Shown here in pieces: positions 34,459 through 44,734 of a stretch of 64,000 bases of DNA (the first letter of the stretch is position 1; every line of letters starts with the position of its first letter). The notes below the pieces were generated by a model. That model saw nothing but the letters and a program-made list of their open reading frames with translations. It was not told the origin of the DNA and did not search any database. The stretch spans positions 27,208-91,207 of the forward strand of contig DDIR01000102.1 of the NCBI GenBank assembly GCA_002338715.1, read 5' to 3'. A program made the position numbers and the translations under genes. The stretch comes from Phycisphaerales bacterium UBA1845. Its GTDB lineage: Bacteria; Planctomycetota; Phycisphaerae; UBA1845.

Positions 34459-36264
34459 ATGGGCGTACTGGTCACGTGCCAGAATATCTCGAAGCACTTT
34501 GGAACCCGCACACTGTTTGACGGGCTTTCCATCAGCTTTTCAGACGACGAACGCATCGGGTTTCTGGGACCCAATGGTGCTGGTAAGACGACGTTTCTCA
34601 AGATAGTCGCCGACTTGGAACCGACTGACGGTGGCGAGATAAGCCGGCGACGGTCTGCGCGGATCGTGTTTCTTCAGCAGCACGATCGATTTCCCATTGG
34701 CGCAACGGTGACGTCCGTACTCGTCGATGCGTTGAGCCATCAACCGATGGAAGCGTACGAGCGCGACACGCAAGCCGCAATCATGTTGACCCGATTTGGA
34801 TTTGAAAAACCGGATCAACTGGTGTCGGATCTTTCGGGTGGATGGCGAAAACGCTTATCGATTGCCCGCGCGTTCATTCAAGAACCCGATCTGCTTTTGA
34901 TGGACGAACCGACCAACCATCTTGACGTGGAGGGGATTCGATGGCTTGAGCAGGCGTTGTTGACGGTTCCGTTTTCGTTCGTTGCGGTCAGCCATGATCG
35001 ATACTTTCTGGAAAACGTGACCAATCGCGTCATCGAGTTGAACCCGGTCTATCGCGACGGATATTTCAGCGCAAGCGGAAACTACAGCACGTTCCTGGAA
35101 AAGCGAGCCGCTTTCCTCGAATCGCAGCAGGCCCAGGAAGCCTCCCTCGCCAACATCGTGCGCCGCGAAAAAGCATTCCTGATGTCCAACGCGAAAGCCC
35201 GGCGCACCAAGTCCAAGTCGCGCATCGAAGAAGCCCACCGCTTGCAGGATGAACTTCGCGAACTGTCGGATCGCAATTCACGGGCGACCGTCGCGAACAT
35301 CGATTTCGACGGAACGGGTCGCAAGTCGAAGAAATTGCTCGACGCGAAAGGGTTGTCGAAATCGCTGGGTGGAAAGCTCTTGTTCGACGACCTGTCACTG
35401 CTGCTGTCACCGGGCGTGCGCGTGGGTTTGCTTGGAGCGAATGCGAGCGGCAAGACGACGTTGATCCGCGTGCTGACGGGGGCGCTGCCGCCGGACAAAG
35501 GTTCAGTTGGACTGGCTGAGGATTTGAAGATCGTTTTGTTCGATCAGAATCGCGAGGAACTGCCGCAGGATGTGACGCTACGTTGGGCGCTTGCGGGCGA
35601 GAATAAAACCGTCGACTTTCGGGGCCGACCCATCCACATCACCGCATGGGCAAAGATGTTCTTGTTTTCGACGAGTCAACTCGACATGCCGGTCAGCGAT
35701 CTTTCTGGTGGTGAGCAAGCCCGCATTCTGATCGCCCGGTTGATGCTTCAGCCCGCCGACGTGTTGATCCTCGACGAACCGACCAACGATCTCGACATCA
35801 CGTCGCTCGATGTCCTCGAAGAAAGCCTGATCGATTTTCCCGGCGCGATCATTCTGGTGACGCACGATCGCTTCATGCTCGACCGCGTGAGTACCGAGAT
35901 CCTCGGGCTCGATGGCGGCGGTCGCGTGGGTAAGTATGTCAACTGTGAACAATGGCAATCCGCCCAGTCAAAATCTGTGGGAAGCAATACTTCTGAATCC
36001 AAACGTGACAAACCCAAAAAAGGCAAGGGTGCGAACTCAAAAGGTGGACTGACTGCCAGCGAAGTGTCCGAATTAAAAGAGATGGAAGCCACCATCCAAG
36101 CCGCAGAAGAGCATGCCGAGGCCTGCCTCAAAGCCACCGAAGATCCCAGTGTCGGAAGCGATCACGTCGAATTGCAGAAACGTTGGGAAGCCCTCGAAGC
36201 ATCCAAGCAAGCCGTCGAAGCCCTCTACGCCCGATGGGAAGCTCTGGAAGCAAAGAGGTCCTAG
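34459..36264 (+). CDS. uup: ABC-F family ATPase, Uup-like
   Basis: A 601-residue cytoplasmic protein with two ABC domains and no membrane helices. First domain: Walker A GPNGAGKTT (37-45), signature LSGGWRKRLS, Walker B LLMDEPTNHLD. Second domain: GANASGKTT, LSGGEQARI, LILDEPTNDLD. The linker between is charged. A C-terminal coiled-coil (about 530-601; SEVSELKEMEATIQAAEE onward) is the Uup-type tail. ABC-F proteins act on ribosomes or in DNA metabolism, not transport. The start is the first ATG. It lies between two RND operons, divergent from the first and convergent with the second; the two converging genes share the CTAG at 36261-36264 as stop codons. Exact paralogue identity is moderately sure. 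Confidence 0.85.
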   Translation: MGVLVTCQNISKHFGTRTLFDGLSISFSDDERIGFLGPNGAGKTTFLKIVADLEPTDGGEISRRRSARIVFLQQHDRFPIGATVTSVLVDALSHQPMEAYERDTQAAIMLTRFGFEKPDQLVSDLSGGWRKRLSIARAFIQEPDLLLMDEPTNHLDVEGIRWLEQALLTVPFSFVAVSHDRYFLENVTNRVIELNPVYRDGYFSASGNYSTFLEKRAAFLESQQAQEASLANIVRREKAFLMSNAKARRTKSKSRIEEAHRLQDELRELSDRNSRATVANIDFDGTGRKSKKLLDAKGLSKSLGGKLLFDDLSLLLSPGVRVGLLGANASGKTTLIRVLTGALPPDKGSVGLAEDLKIVLFDQNREELPQDVTLRWALAGENKTVDFRGRPIHITAWAKMFLFSTSQLDMPVSDLSGGEQARILIARLMLQPADVLILDEPTNDLDITSLDVLEESLIDFPGAIILVTHDRFMLDRVSTEILGLDGGGRVGKYVNCEQWQSAQSKSVGSNTSESKRDKPKKGKGANSKGGLTASEVSELKEMEATIQAAEEHAEACLKATEDPSVGSDHVELQKRWEALEASKQAVEALYARWEALEAKRS

Positions 36265-39200
36265 TGCGCAGGTTGTGCAGCAGCGGACGGTGATGGAGAA
36301 TCGGACTCTGTTTCATACGCGCCGTAGTGCCCGTGTGACCAGCCGCGGATGATCAGGTGGCAGGCTGGCATCATTAGCAGGACGACGGCGGCTGAGAACA
36401 TGATGCCGAATCCGAGGGCGATGGCCATCGGGATGAGGTAACGTGCCTGTGGTGACGTTTCAAAAATCATCGGGGCGAGGCCCATGAAGGTGGTCAGCGA
36501 CGTCAGCAGAATCGGGCGGAAGCGGCGCGTGCTGGCTTCAAAAGCCGCTTGTTCAAATGGCATTCCATTGGCGATGAACTCATTCATCGTCACGGTCAGC
36601 ACCAGACCGCCATTCACCACGACACCACATGTCGCGATGATTCCCAAAACGCTGACGACCGAAAGATCGTAACCCATCACGATATGACCAAGCAGGGCGG
36701 CTGCGATGGCGAACGGTACGACCAGCATGGTGATGAGCGCTTCGCCATAGCTGCGATAGATCGCCGCCAACATTCCGAAGATCACCGCGAGCGATGCACC
36801 CAATCCGAAGATGAGGGCGCGCATGGCGTCGATTTGTTCCTGCTGACGTCCGCCGTATGAAAAGCTCAGTCCCGTGTGGTTGGCGAGCAGTTGTGGGAAG
36901 ACGTTGGCTTCGAGGTCCTCGCGTACTTTGTTCACGTTGGTGAGTTCAGGGACGATGTTGGCCGTTACGGTGAGGACGCGCTGGGCGTTGACGCGTTTGA
37001 TCTCGGTGTGGGCACGCGTCTGCTTGAGATCGACGGCTTCGATCAGCGGCATTTCGCCGCCAGCCGGCGTGCGGACGATCATCGTTTCCAGATCCGCGAG
37101 GGAACGTCGCTCGTCTTCCGGCAATCGCACCATCACCTTGACTTCGTTGCGTGCCCGCTGCATGCGAAGGGCTTCGGCGCCGTAGTACGCGTGGCGAATC
37201 TGCCGCCCTATGGCCTCATGCGTCAGGCCCAACGATCGCGCTTCGTCTTTGATGGTCAAATCGAGTTGCGGTTTTCCGGCTGCGAACCCGTCGTCGATGT
37301 CGGTAACACCGGTGTATGATCCGAGGGTTGTCGCCAGTTCATGAGCCGCCGCTTCAAGAGTTTCACGATCCGGGTGCGAAAGCTCAACGGTGAGTCCGCG
37401 CGAGCCCGACGGTCCGACTTCCCATTCAAAATAAAGTGATTCAAGGCCTGGCAGTGGACCGATTTCTTCGCGCCAGACTCGGACGAAGTCTGCGGGCGTA
37501 AAGTCGCGCTGCTCCTGCGGTACTAGGACGAAATTCACGTCAGCCGTATTGGACCCCAGTCGCCCCTGGCTATTCATCCAGCCGGCCATCACCTTATCGC
37601 GCGGGCCGAAATGATCGACGGTTCGCAGTCCGGCTTCTTCGATGATTTTGGAGACGCGAGAGGTTTCGCTGAACGGTGCGCCAAAAGGAACTCGGACTTC
37701 GGAATCGACCCGATCGCCCTCGATGCGTGGGTCGAACGTGAAATTCAACCGCCCGCTTTCGTACCATGCAGCGACAACAATCAATCCGCTAAAAAAGATG
37801 GCAACGGTCATTCCGCGATATCGCAGCGTCAGCGCTAGCAGCGGTCCATACACGTTTTTCGTGAATCGTTCGAAACTAGCCGACAACCGTTGCTGGATTC
37901 GCGCGATCGCAGGGAGCAATCCGCGCCGGTCGGGATCGACCGCCTTTGCATGGGCGAGGTGGGCGGGGAGGATGAACAAACTTTCAAACAGTGAGATCAG
38001 GAATACGGTGATGACGACGAGCGGAATCGCGGCGAAGAAGCGACCAGTCTGACCGGGGACGAACATCAACGGAACGAACGCGACGATGTTGGTCGCAACC
38101 GCAAACAACACGGGAACCGACATTTGCTTGGCGCCGGCAATTGCAGCGTCCAGGCGCGTCTCGCCGCGCTGAATGTTTTCAAAAACCTCTTCACCGATGA
38201 TGACCGCGTCGTCAACGAGAATTCCCAGCGTGATGATAAACGCGAACAGCGAGATCATGTTGATGGTCGTGTCCATCAACGGCAACAGCATGATGCCGCC
38301 GAGCAGGCACACGGGAACGGCTGACCCAACCCAAAACGCCAGCTTCGGGGCGAGAAACACACCCAGCACAATCAGCACGAGTCCCATGCCGAACGCACCG
38401 TTTTGCAAAAGCAATTCAAGTCGTTCGCGGTATTCCCGCGCCCGGTCCCACATCACGATCATTTCGACCGAATCGGGCATTTCCGCGTTCATGCGCTCGA
38501 CATAGTCGTAAACAATCTCCGCGATTTCGAGTGGCTTTTGATTGCCGGTTTGATAGACCCACAACGTGACACCGGGTTTGCCGTTAAACGATGACACGCG
38601 ATCAACGTCTTCAAATCCGTCGGTGATGGTTGCGATGTCGCCGAGGGTAATCGTCGCGCCGTCTGGTCCGCTGACCACGGGAATGTCGTAGTACTCGCTC
38701 GCAAAAAACCGCCTGCCCGCACTTCGCAGCAGGACCTCACCGCCTTCTGTGCGCACTTCGCCACCTGGCACATCGCGGGCAGCCGCCCTGACTGTCTCTG
38801 CGATGTCTCCCAACGTGAGATTAAGCGCACGAAGCTGCGCCTGCGGGACTTCAATGGTGATTTCGGGCGCACGGATTCCGCGGGTGACGATCTGGGTGAT
38901 CTGTTCGTTGGCGAGCAGGTCGTTGCGAACGCGCTCGGAGAACTCGAACAGTGTGCGCTCGTCCATGTCGGCTGCGATGGCGATGGTCACGGTCGAACGC
39001 TGACGAATTGCCAGCTCGACACGGGGGCGTTCCGCTTCCTCGGGAAATGACGACACGCGATCGATGGCGTTCTTAACGTCCTGAAGAGCACGGTTGGGAT
39101 CGACGCCTTCGATCAGTTCGACGGCCATGCTCCCACTGCCTTCGACCGCCGTCGCTTCGATGCGCTTGACCGCTTCCAGCCCGCGAACCGCCTCCTCCGC

Positions 39201-39428
39201 TGGAAGCAGGATGCCTTCTTCGACTTCTTCGGGTGTCGCACCGGGAAGTGACATTGAGAAGTTGACCACATCCAATTCGTAGGCGGGGTAGACTTCCTGC
39301 TTGATCTGTGACGCCACCATGACACCGCCAATGACAAACAACAGCATCATCAGGTTGGCCGCAACATGGTTTTGCGCCATGAATCCGATCAGCCCGCCGC
39401 GCGATTGCAATTTTGGGGTGGGCGTCAT
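36261..39428 (-). CDS. RND-type efflux permease (second system)
   Basis: A 1,055-residue AcrB-type transporter with the same 12-helix, two-loop layout. Helix 4 has LGILVDDAVIIGEEVFENI with the proton-relay aspartates. Periplasmic porter-type segments follow (TLRVDSEV-type). C-terminal Ser/Pro/Ala-rich tail. It is clearly diverged from the permease at 29766-32858, so the two are not a recent duplication. Four-base overlap with its adaptor gene upstream. It ends convergently on the ABC-F gene. Confidence 0.95.
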   Translation of the reverse strand: MTPTPKLQSRGGLIGFMAQNHVAANLMMLLFVIGGVMVASQIKQEVYPAYELDVVNFSMSLPGATPEEVEEGILLPAEEAVRGLEAVKRIEATAVEGSGSMAVELIEGVDPNRALQDVKNAIDRVSSFPEEAERPRVELAIRQRSTVTIAIAADMDERTLFEFSERVRNDLLANEQITQIVTRGIRAPEITIEVPQAQLRALNLTLGDIAETVRAAARDVPGGEVRTEGGEVLLRSAGRRFFASEYYDIPVVSGPDGATITLGDIATITDGFEDVDRVSSFNGKPGVTLWVYQTGNQKPLEIAEIVYDYVERMNAEMPDSVEMIVMWDRAREYRERLELLLQNGAFGMGLVLIVLGVFLAPKLAFWVGSAVPVCLLGGIMLLPLMDTTINMISLFAFIITLGILVDDAVIIGEEVFENIQRGETRLDAAIAGAKQMSVPVLFAVATNIVAFVPLMFVPGQTGRFFAAIPLVVITVFLISLFESLFILPAHLAHAKAVDPDRRGLLPAIARIQQRLSASFERFTKNVYGPLLALTLRYRGMTVAIFFSGLIVVAAWYESGRLNFTFDPRIEGDRVDSEVRVPFGAPFSETSRVSKIIEEAGLRTVDHFGPRDKVMAGWMNSQGRLGSNTADVNFVLVPQEQRDFTPADFVRVWREEIGPLPGLESLYFEWEVGPSGSRGLTVELSHPDRETLEAAAHELATTLGSYTGVTDIDDGFAAGKPQLDLTIKDEARSLGLTHEAIGRQIRHAYYGAEALRMQRARNEVKVMVRLPEDERRSLADLETMIVRTPAGGEMPLIEAVDLKQTRAHTEIKRVNAQRVLTVTANIVPELTNVNKVREDLEANVFPQLLANHTGLSFSYGGRQQEQIDAMRALIFGLGASLAVIFGMLAAIYRSYGEALITMLVVPFAIAAALLGHIVMGYDLSVVSVLGIIATCGVVVNGGLVLTVTMNEFIANGMPFEQAAFEASTRRFRPILLTSLTTFMGLAPMIFETSPQARYLIPMAIALGFGIMFSAAVVLLMMPACHLIIRGWSHGHYGAYETESDSPSPSAAAQPAH

Positions 39429-40939
39429 GGTGTGGCGCCCTTGCTCTCAGATGCGACTGTGGCGTCAGCCGTCTGCGGCGTGCTTGGCGACGTTTCGAGA
39501 TTGGGGTCAGCATTCGCAGAATCTTCGCGTACGCGCAGCGGCATTCCCGGGACCACGCTGGCCAAGTGCGTCGTCACCAGCATGTCGTCAGGTTTGAAAC
39601 CATTTCGCACGAGCACATCGTCCTGTCGCCGCCAGACGATCTTTACCGGTCGAATTGCCAAAAGTCCTTCCGCATCGCGCACCCAGACACGGTCATTTTC
39701 GCGCAACGCTTTGCGTGGGATCGAATAGACATCGTTCAAGGTTCCCGAGTCGATGCGCAGTCGAACGTAGCTTCCGAGCAATACACGTTGCACGGAATTC
39801 TGGGGATTGTCAGCAGCGCTATTGGATAGACTGAGCGGGTCTTTGATCGCGACAAGCACGGTGGCCATCCTGCCCAATGGATCAAGATTGCCGAGTGGGC
39901 GAAGGGCCAACCCGGTCCACTCGACCGTGTTGTCGCCGCTCGACATCGTGCTCGTTGACATCGAGACGGTGACGCGGCTTGGATTGTCCGGGTAGTCGTT
40001 TGCGAATCGTAAATCGCGAAGCCGCGCGACAGGAATCGCAGCTTCGGTCCAGAATTCATCTGTCGAAACCAACGTTGCGATGGCCGCTTGCGGACCGACG
40101 CGTTGGCCTACTTCCACGCCTTCGGAAACCACGAGCGCGTCGAACGGAACGATGACTTCGGTACGTGCGAGCGCGAGTTTGGCGACTTCCAATCGTCGTT
40201 CAAGAACACGCACATTGGCGGCTGCACTTTCGACAGCGCGATGCTGCTCAGCGATTTCGGCGTTGAGCGTCTGTCGAGCGGCCCGCTGACTGGCGAGTTT
40301 GGTGGATGCGTCGCGTGCTTCGGATTCACCGGCGGAATTCTGTTCGGCCAACCCACCAACCCGATCGGCGTTCCATTTGAGGTATCCGATCTCGACGTCG
40401 ATTTGCTCGCCGCGACTTTCGAGTGAGTCGATCCGCGCACGAATCTGCGCAGTTTCGTGGTTGGCGACATCGAGGTCGGCTTCGGCTTGGGCGACAGCAA
40501 TCTCGTAGTCGGTGGGGTCGATGCGAAAGAGCAGTTCGCCTTGCTTGAGAATGCCTCCCGGTTCCAGGCTCTTGTTCAGTTCGACAATGCGCCCGGCGAC
40601 TTCCGGAATGATCCGCAACTCGCGGGATGGAACGACCGTTCCATAAGCATTGACGAAAACCGGAAAGTCTTCCTTGACCAATTCGGCGACACCAACCACG
40701 GGCGCCAACGATTCCGGCTGCGACTTTGGCACGTTGGGCGGTGAGCTGATCAAGACGGCGCCGATGGCAACAGCTGCAACGACCAGCAGAATCGGCAGTC
40801 CGAGATTCATGAGCAATCCGCGCCACCCTTTCGGCGCTGTGGGTATTGGTCGCGAACCATTGTGCGCTGCGTCGATCGCTTGAGAATGTGATGGCGATTT
40901 GTTCGGGCCATCTTCAGGTTGTGGTTGATTGTGGCTCAA
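39425..40939 (-). CDS. HlyD-family RND periplasmic adaptor (second system)
   Basis: A 504-residue adaptor. A Pro/Ser/Asn-rich cytoplasmic start (1-42) precedes one membrane helix (LGLPILLVVAAVAIGAVLI, about 47-66), a lipoyl-like half (GRIVELNKSLEPGGILKQGELLF), a coiled-coil hairpin (about 140-245) and beta-barrel domains. The C-terminus is Thr/Ala/Glu-rich and low complexity. It pairs with the permease that starts inside its stop codon. The long N-terminal extension is unlike the first system's adaptor. Confidence 0.92.
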   Translation of the reverse strand: MSHNQPQPEDGPNKSPSHSQAIDAAHNGSRPIPTAPKGWRGLLMNLGLPILLVVAAVAIGAVLISSPPNVPKSQPESLAPVVGVAELVKEDFPVFVNAYGTVVPSRELRIIPEVAGRIVELNKSLEPGGILKQGELLFRIDPTDYEIAVAQAEADLDVANHETAQIRARIDSLESRGEQIDVEIGYLKWNADRVGGLAEQNSAGESEARDASTKLASQRAARQTLNAEIAEQHRAVESAAANVRVLERRLEVAKLALARTEVIVPFDALVVSEGVEVGQRVGPQAAIATLVSTDEFWTEAAIPVARLRDLRFANDYPDNPSRVTVSMSTSTMSSGDNTVEWTGLALRPLGNLDPLGRMATVLVAIKDPLSLSNSAADNPQNSVQRVLLGSYVRLRIDSGTLNDVYSIPRKALRENDRVWVRDAEGLLAIRPVKIVWRRQDDVLVRNGFKPDDMLVTTHLASVVPGMPLRVREDSANADPNLETSPSTPQTADATVASESKGATP

Positions 40940-42104
40940 TGCTCAAATCTTCCTTGCAATTCCTGCCAAACGGATGCGGGCTTAATTTGCGCTGCTGCGA
41001 ATCGCGATATTGAATCACTAGTGAAATATTTGCATTCAATAAACTATTCGTCCGTACACCCCGCCATCCAGGTTGTGCGAAAAGGCCCACGGGACCGGCT
41101 AACTCTGGTTGAATTGGTGACTTACGAACGCGAATCAGGTGACATCTATACACCAATCCGACTCAACCTTGCAATAAGGCAACGGCCTGAGATGCCGGGA
41201 AAGGTGCGGACCGGATTTTTCACTATCTCCGAGGGGCGACTCACGGTGGCGGCAGAATCGGTTGAAGGTGATGTCGTAAATGGTGGCGTTGATGTGAGGT
41301 CGTCGACGGCGATTGGTCACCTGGACAACGACCACATGCGAGAAAACAAGTCGCCAGCGGGCAGGAAGGCCCCAACCCAAAGATTCATCCATGCAGTACC
41401 GGACAGCGCCAATCCATTGGATCACGGCGACCAGCACGTCCGGTGAATATGCACCGCATCCGGGAGGAGCCTCAGATGGCAGGACGCGCCGAAGTGTTAC
41501 ACCGACGTAACAAGCAGGTCTGGGCCCCGGGCAAATCGGATCAGGCGGGTTTCCAGACCAAACGCTCTCGACGCCACGTCGGCCGTCAGGTTGCGTCAAT
41601 GGAGTTCAATTCAGAAATACGTTCATCGTTGATTGCGTTTTCAACTTGCAAGTGACCCCGATAAGAATCGCTTTGCAGTCGGCCAAAGTCGAGCGTTATG
41701 GGCGCGGGCATAATCCTTCAGTGGAGCGCGCATTGAGGCGCTTATTTATTACTCATCAGGCGTTTGGCATGTACCGAAAGATGACTTGGCCAGAGAAGCA
41801 TCACACGAAGCTGAATTGTCGTGGTGGTTGCAGTGGGATCAAGCGCAAGTCCCGTGATAGAAGCCCGTCGAATTCGATTGAACGCATTCGCCTCGAATCT
41901 CTGACTTGCTTCTCTGGTTGGTTGGACAAAACAGATTCATCGCACTTCGGCGTCTTCAACAATCAGACCGTATGACGCTGCTTAAGTGCCAGAAGTTGTT
42001 CGCGAAGCAATGTCAATCCGTGTCGTTTGGACTGTGACATAGGTTTAGGGACTGCGGTGGCTCGGCCGTTGCCAGCTCACCCACACGAGAAGAAAGAGAA
42101 ATCA
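40940..42104. other. Long intergenic region without a supported gene
   Basis: About 1.16 kb between the second RND operon and the chemoreceptor gene. Open frames here (for example 40919-41446 on the plus strand and 41135-41599 on the minus strand) lack a ribosome binding site, have erratic composition and show no domain. The stretch is locally richer in A and T around 40990-41060. It must hold promoters for both flanking genes; I see no RNA gene or repeat in it. A decayed gene cannot be excluded. Confidence 0.5.
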
Positions 42105-43931
42105 ATGGCAAAACAGACCAAGAGCAAAAAGAGCAGCACAGCGAGCAAGTCCAACAATCTGTTCCAGCGGATGATCGAGGACACACCGGCAAACATCATC
42201 CTGGCGGACACGGACTTCAACATCACATACGTCAATCCGGCGACCATCAAGAACCTGACGCCGCTGGCCCATTTGCTCCCAATTCCGCTTGATCAGCTTG
42301 TTGGAACCAACATCGACGTGTTTCACAAGAACCCGGCGGTTCAGCGGGGTATTCTCAACAATCCAGCCAACCTTCCGCACCGCGCCCCGATTCAGCTGGG
42401 TGACCAGAAGCTTGAGTTGATGGTCAATGCGGTCTACGACGGGAAAGGCGGCGTACTTGGAACCATGGTCACCTGGGACTTTATTGATCCCGAGAAGATC
42501 AAGTTGGAAGAACTGGCCCAGGACAACAAAGGAAAGTTGGACGCCATCAGCCGTTCGCAGGCCGTCATCGAATTTGAATTGGATGGCACGATTCGCGAAG
42601 CCAACGACAATTTCTGCAACGCATTGGGATACACGCAGAAGGAAATCGTAGGACGTCATCACAGCATGTTCGTTGAGGATTCGTTCCGACAGAGCAACGA
42701 ATACCGCGGATTCTGGGATGCGTTGAATCGCGGTGAGTTCCGCTCAGAGGAATTCAAACGCATCCGCAAAGACGGTACCCCGATTTGGATTCAGGCTTCG
42801 TATAACCCCATTTTCAATGCTGAAGGCACGCCGGTCAAGGTTGTGAAGTACGCGACTGACATAACCATGCAGGTCGTTGCCCGCGGGGAAATCGCCAAGT
42901 TGATTGAAAAGGCAAGCAACGGTGACCTTACTGCCCGGGCAGATGCGAGCAAGCTCGACGGTGAATTCCGCGAGTCCGTCGAAAGCATCAACAAGCTCGT
43001 ATCAAACGTTTGCGACACCATGCGACAGGTTGCGTCAGCCGTCGAGCAGATCGACGACGGTGCAAGCCAGGTGACCGGCTCCAGCCAGCAGTTGTCGGAA
43101 GGCGCCAGCGAGCAGGCGGCATCCTTGGAAGAAACGTCGTCCTCGCTCGAAGAGATGGCCGCAATGACCCGTACCAACGCCAGCAACGCGGCGCAGGTCA
43201 ATGAGCTTTCCAGTTCGGCACGCACTGCCGCCAATGAAGGCGACCAGACGATGGGGCAACTCAATCAGGCGATGGCCGACATCAACGCTTCATCTGAAAA
43301 AATCAGCAAGATCATCAAGGTTATCGAGGAGATCGCGTTCCAGACCAACCTGTTGGCGCTCAATGCAGCCGTCGAAGCTGCACGTGCCGGTGAACATGGT
43401 AAGGGTTTTGCGGTCGTCGCTGATGAAGTCCGCAACCTTGCCCAGCGTGCCGCACAGGCAGCGGGTGAAACCACCGGGCTGATCGACGAATCAGTTAAGA
43501 AAGCACAGGAAGGAACGACCGTCGCAACCAGCGTTGGCAAAGCGCTCACGTCGATCGTTGAACAGATCAACAAAGTGTCGGACCTTGTGGACGGCATCTC
43601 CAAGGCATCTGACGAACAGGCACAGGGTGTTGATCAGGTGAATACGGCTGTAACCCAAATGAACACCGTCACGCAGCAAAATGCCGCGGGTTCAGAAGAG
43701 TTGGCCGCCGCCGCCGAGCAGATGTCTTCGCAAGTCGCTTGTCTCCGCGACATGATCAGCCAGTACAAGTTGGTCGAAGGCGGTTCCAATTCGGGACATG
43801 GACAGGCGATGAACGCAACCCGCCAACCCACCAAGCGCCAGCCCGCATCACGCGAGCGCAAACCGGTTGGTGTCGGGGCAAATGACAGCGACTTCTTCCC
43901 AATGGGCGATGATGACCTGTCGAACTTCTAG
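42105..43931 (+). CDS. Soluble methyl-accepting chemotaxis protein with two PAS domains
   Basis: A 608-residue cytoplasmic receptor starting [11 protein letters not shown] with AAAGAGAA upstream; the longer frame from 42027 is rejected. Two PAS domains (about 20-130 and 145-265; the second has [19 protein letters not shown] and [13 protein letters not shown]), a short HAMP-like linker ([16 protein letters not shown]), then the methyl-accepting signalling domain with the conserved hairpin ([20 protein letters not shown]). No membrane segment exists, so it senses an internal cue such as redox state or a cofactor. The C-terminus lacks a CheR-binding pentapeptide. cheW follows 182 bases downstream. 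Confidence 0.95.
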   Translation: MAKQTKSKKSSTASKSNNLFQRMIEDTPANIILADTDFNITYVNPATIKNLTPLAHLLPIPLDQLVGTNIDVFHKNPAVQRGILNNPANLPHRAPIQLGDQKLELMVNAVYDGKGGVLGTMVTWDFIDPEKIKLEELAQDNKGKLDAISRSQAVIEFELDGTIREANDNFCNALGYTQKEIVGRHHSMFVEDSFRQSNEYRGFWDALNRGEFRSEEFKRIRKDGTPIWIQASYNPIFNAEGTPVKVVKYATDITMQVVARGEIAKLIEKASNGDLTARADASKLDGEFRESVESINKLVSNVCDTMRQVASAVEQIDDGASQVTGSSQQLSEGASEQAASLEETSSSLEEMAAMTRTNASNAAQVNELSSSARTAANEGDQTMGQLNQAMADINASSEKISKIIKVIEEIAFQTNLLALNAAVEAARAGEHGKGFAVVADEVRNLAQRAAQAAGETTGLIDESVKKAQEGTTVATSVGKALTSIVEQINKVSDLVDGISKASDEQAQGVDQVNTAVTQMNTVTQQNAAGSEELAAAAEQMSSQVACLRDMISQYKLVEGGSNSGHGQAMNATRQPTKRQPASRERKPVGVGANDSDFFPMGDDDLSNF

Positions 43932-43979
43932 GTAAGCTGATGTTCGCGGTGCCCGGCACTGCGATTTGAAAGTCAACAA

Positions 43980-44027
43980 CCGTCCCCCGTATGGCCGAGC
44001 TTAATCAAGCGTGCCTGCGGGGGGCGG
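43980..44027 (+). other. Imperfect hairpin between the chemoreceptor gene and cheW
   Basis: CCGTCCCCCG and CGGGGGGCGG can pair, with an inner GCTT-AATC-AAGC hairpin. There is no T-run. It could cause partial termination or protect the upstream transcript. Confidence 0.35.
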
Positions 44028-44113
44028 CTGATTGACCCAACGGTGTTGCTCGTCCACCGACGTGGCGATGTGACAGGACTGGAATTCTGACGACAGCAAA
44101 GCGAAGCCTTGGT

Positions 44114-44635
44114 ATGAACGCGACCCAAACCAAGTTGCCTGCGAGCGGATCAACGGCTGCGAATCAAAACGACAGCGTCAGTCGCAAGTACCTGACCTTT
44201 CACCTGGCTGGCGAGGAATACGGAATTGACATCCGCATGGTTCGCGAGATCAACGGGGTCTCAAACATCACGCCCGTACCGGCCATGCCGGACTACGTGA
44301 AGGGCGTGATCAACCTTCGAGGTAACGTGATCCCAATCATCGATCTGCGACTCAAGTTCGGAATGCCTCAGGCGGAGTACACCGAGGAGACTTGTATCAT
44401 CGTCGTCGACGTCGAGAGAGAAGTCGGCGTCGTTGTCGATTCGGTTTCAGAAGTGATTGACCTCAAGGGTGCAGACATCAAGCCCGCGCCGCCCATGGGA
44501 GCAAACGTCGACAATTCCTACATTGTTGGCATGGGCAGTGTCGGTGATTCATTGAAAATCCTCATAGACGTTGAAAAGGCGCTGGTCGGTGTTCACGCCG
44601 AATGCCCTGATGATGAGGAAGCTTCCGAGGAATAA
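44114..44635 (+). CDS. cheW: Chemotaxis coupling protein CheW
   Basis: A 173-residue protein with a single CheW/SH3-like domain (about 25-160): YLTFHLAGEEYGIDI, the signature VKGVINLRGNVIPIIDLR and VGVVVDSVSEVIDL. CheW links receptor hairpins to the kinase CheA. An N-terminal Thr/Ser/Asn linker and an acidic C-terminal tail flank the domain. It lies right after the soluble receptor gene; cheA and other chemotaxis genes are not in the window. Confidence 0.96.
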   Translation: MNATQTKLPASGSTAANQNDSVSRKYLTFHLAGEEYGIDIRMVREINGVSNITPVPAMPDYVKGVINLRGNVIPIIDLRLKFGMPQAEYTEETCIIVVDVEREVGVVVDSVSEVIDLKGADIKPAPPMGANVDNSYIVGMGSVGDSLKILIDVEKALVGVHAECPDDEEASEE

Positions 44636-44734
44636 GCGGGGAACTGCCCAGCGCACAACCTGCATCATCAACAGACCGCAATTCATCGCAAACCACATTG
44701 CGCGTAGGTGGCTGTGCGAACTTCGTTCACGTCG

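Noticed and set aside
40919..41446. 175-codon plus-strand open frame after the second RND operon
   Set aside because: Overlaps the start of the adaptor gene, has no ribosome binding site and no recognisable fold; kept as unassigned sequence.
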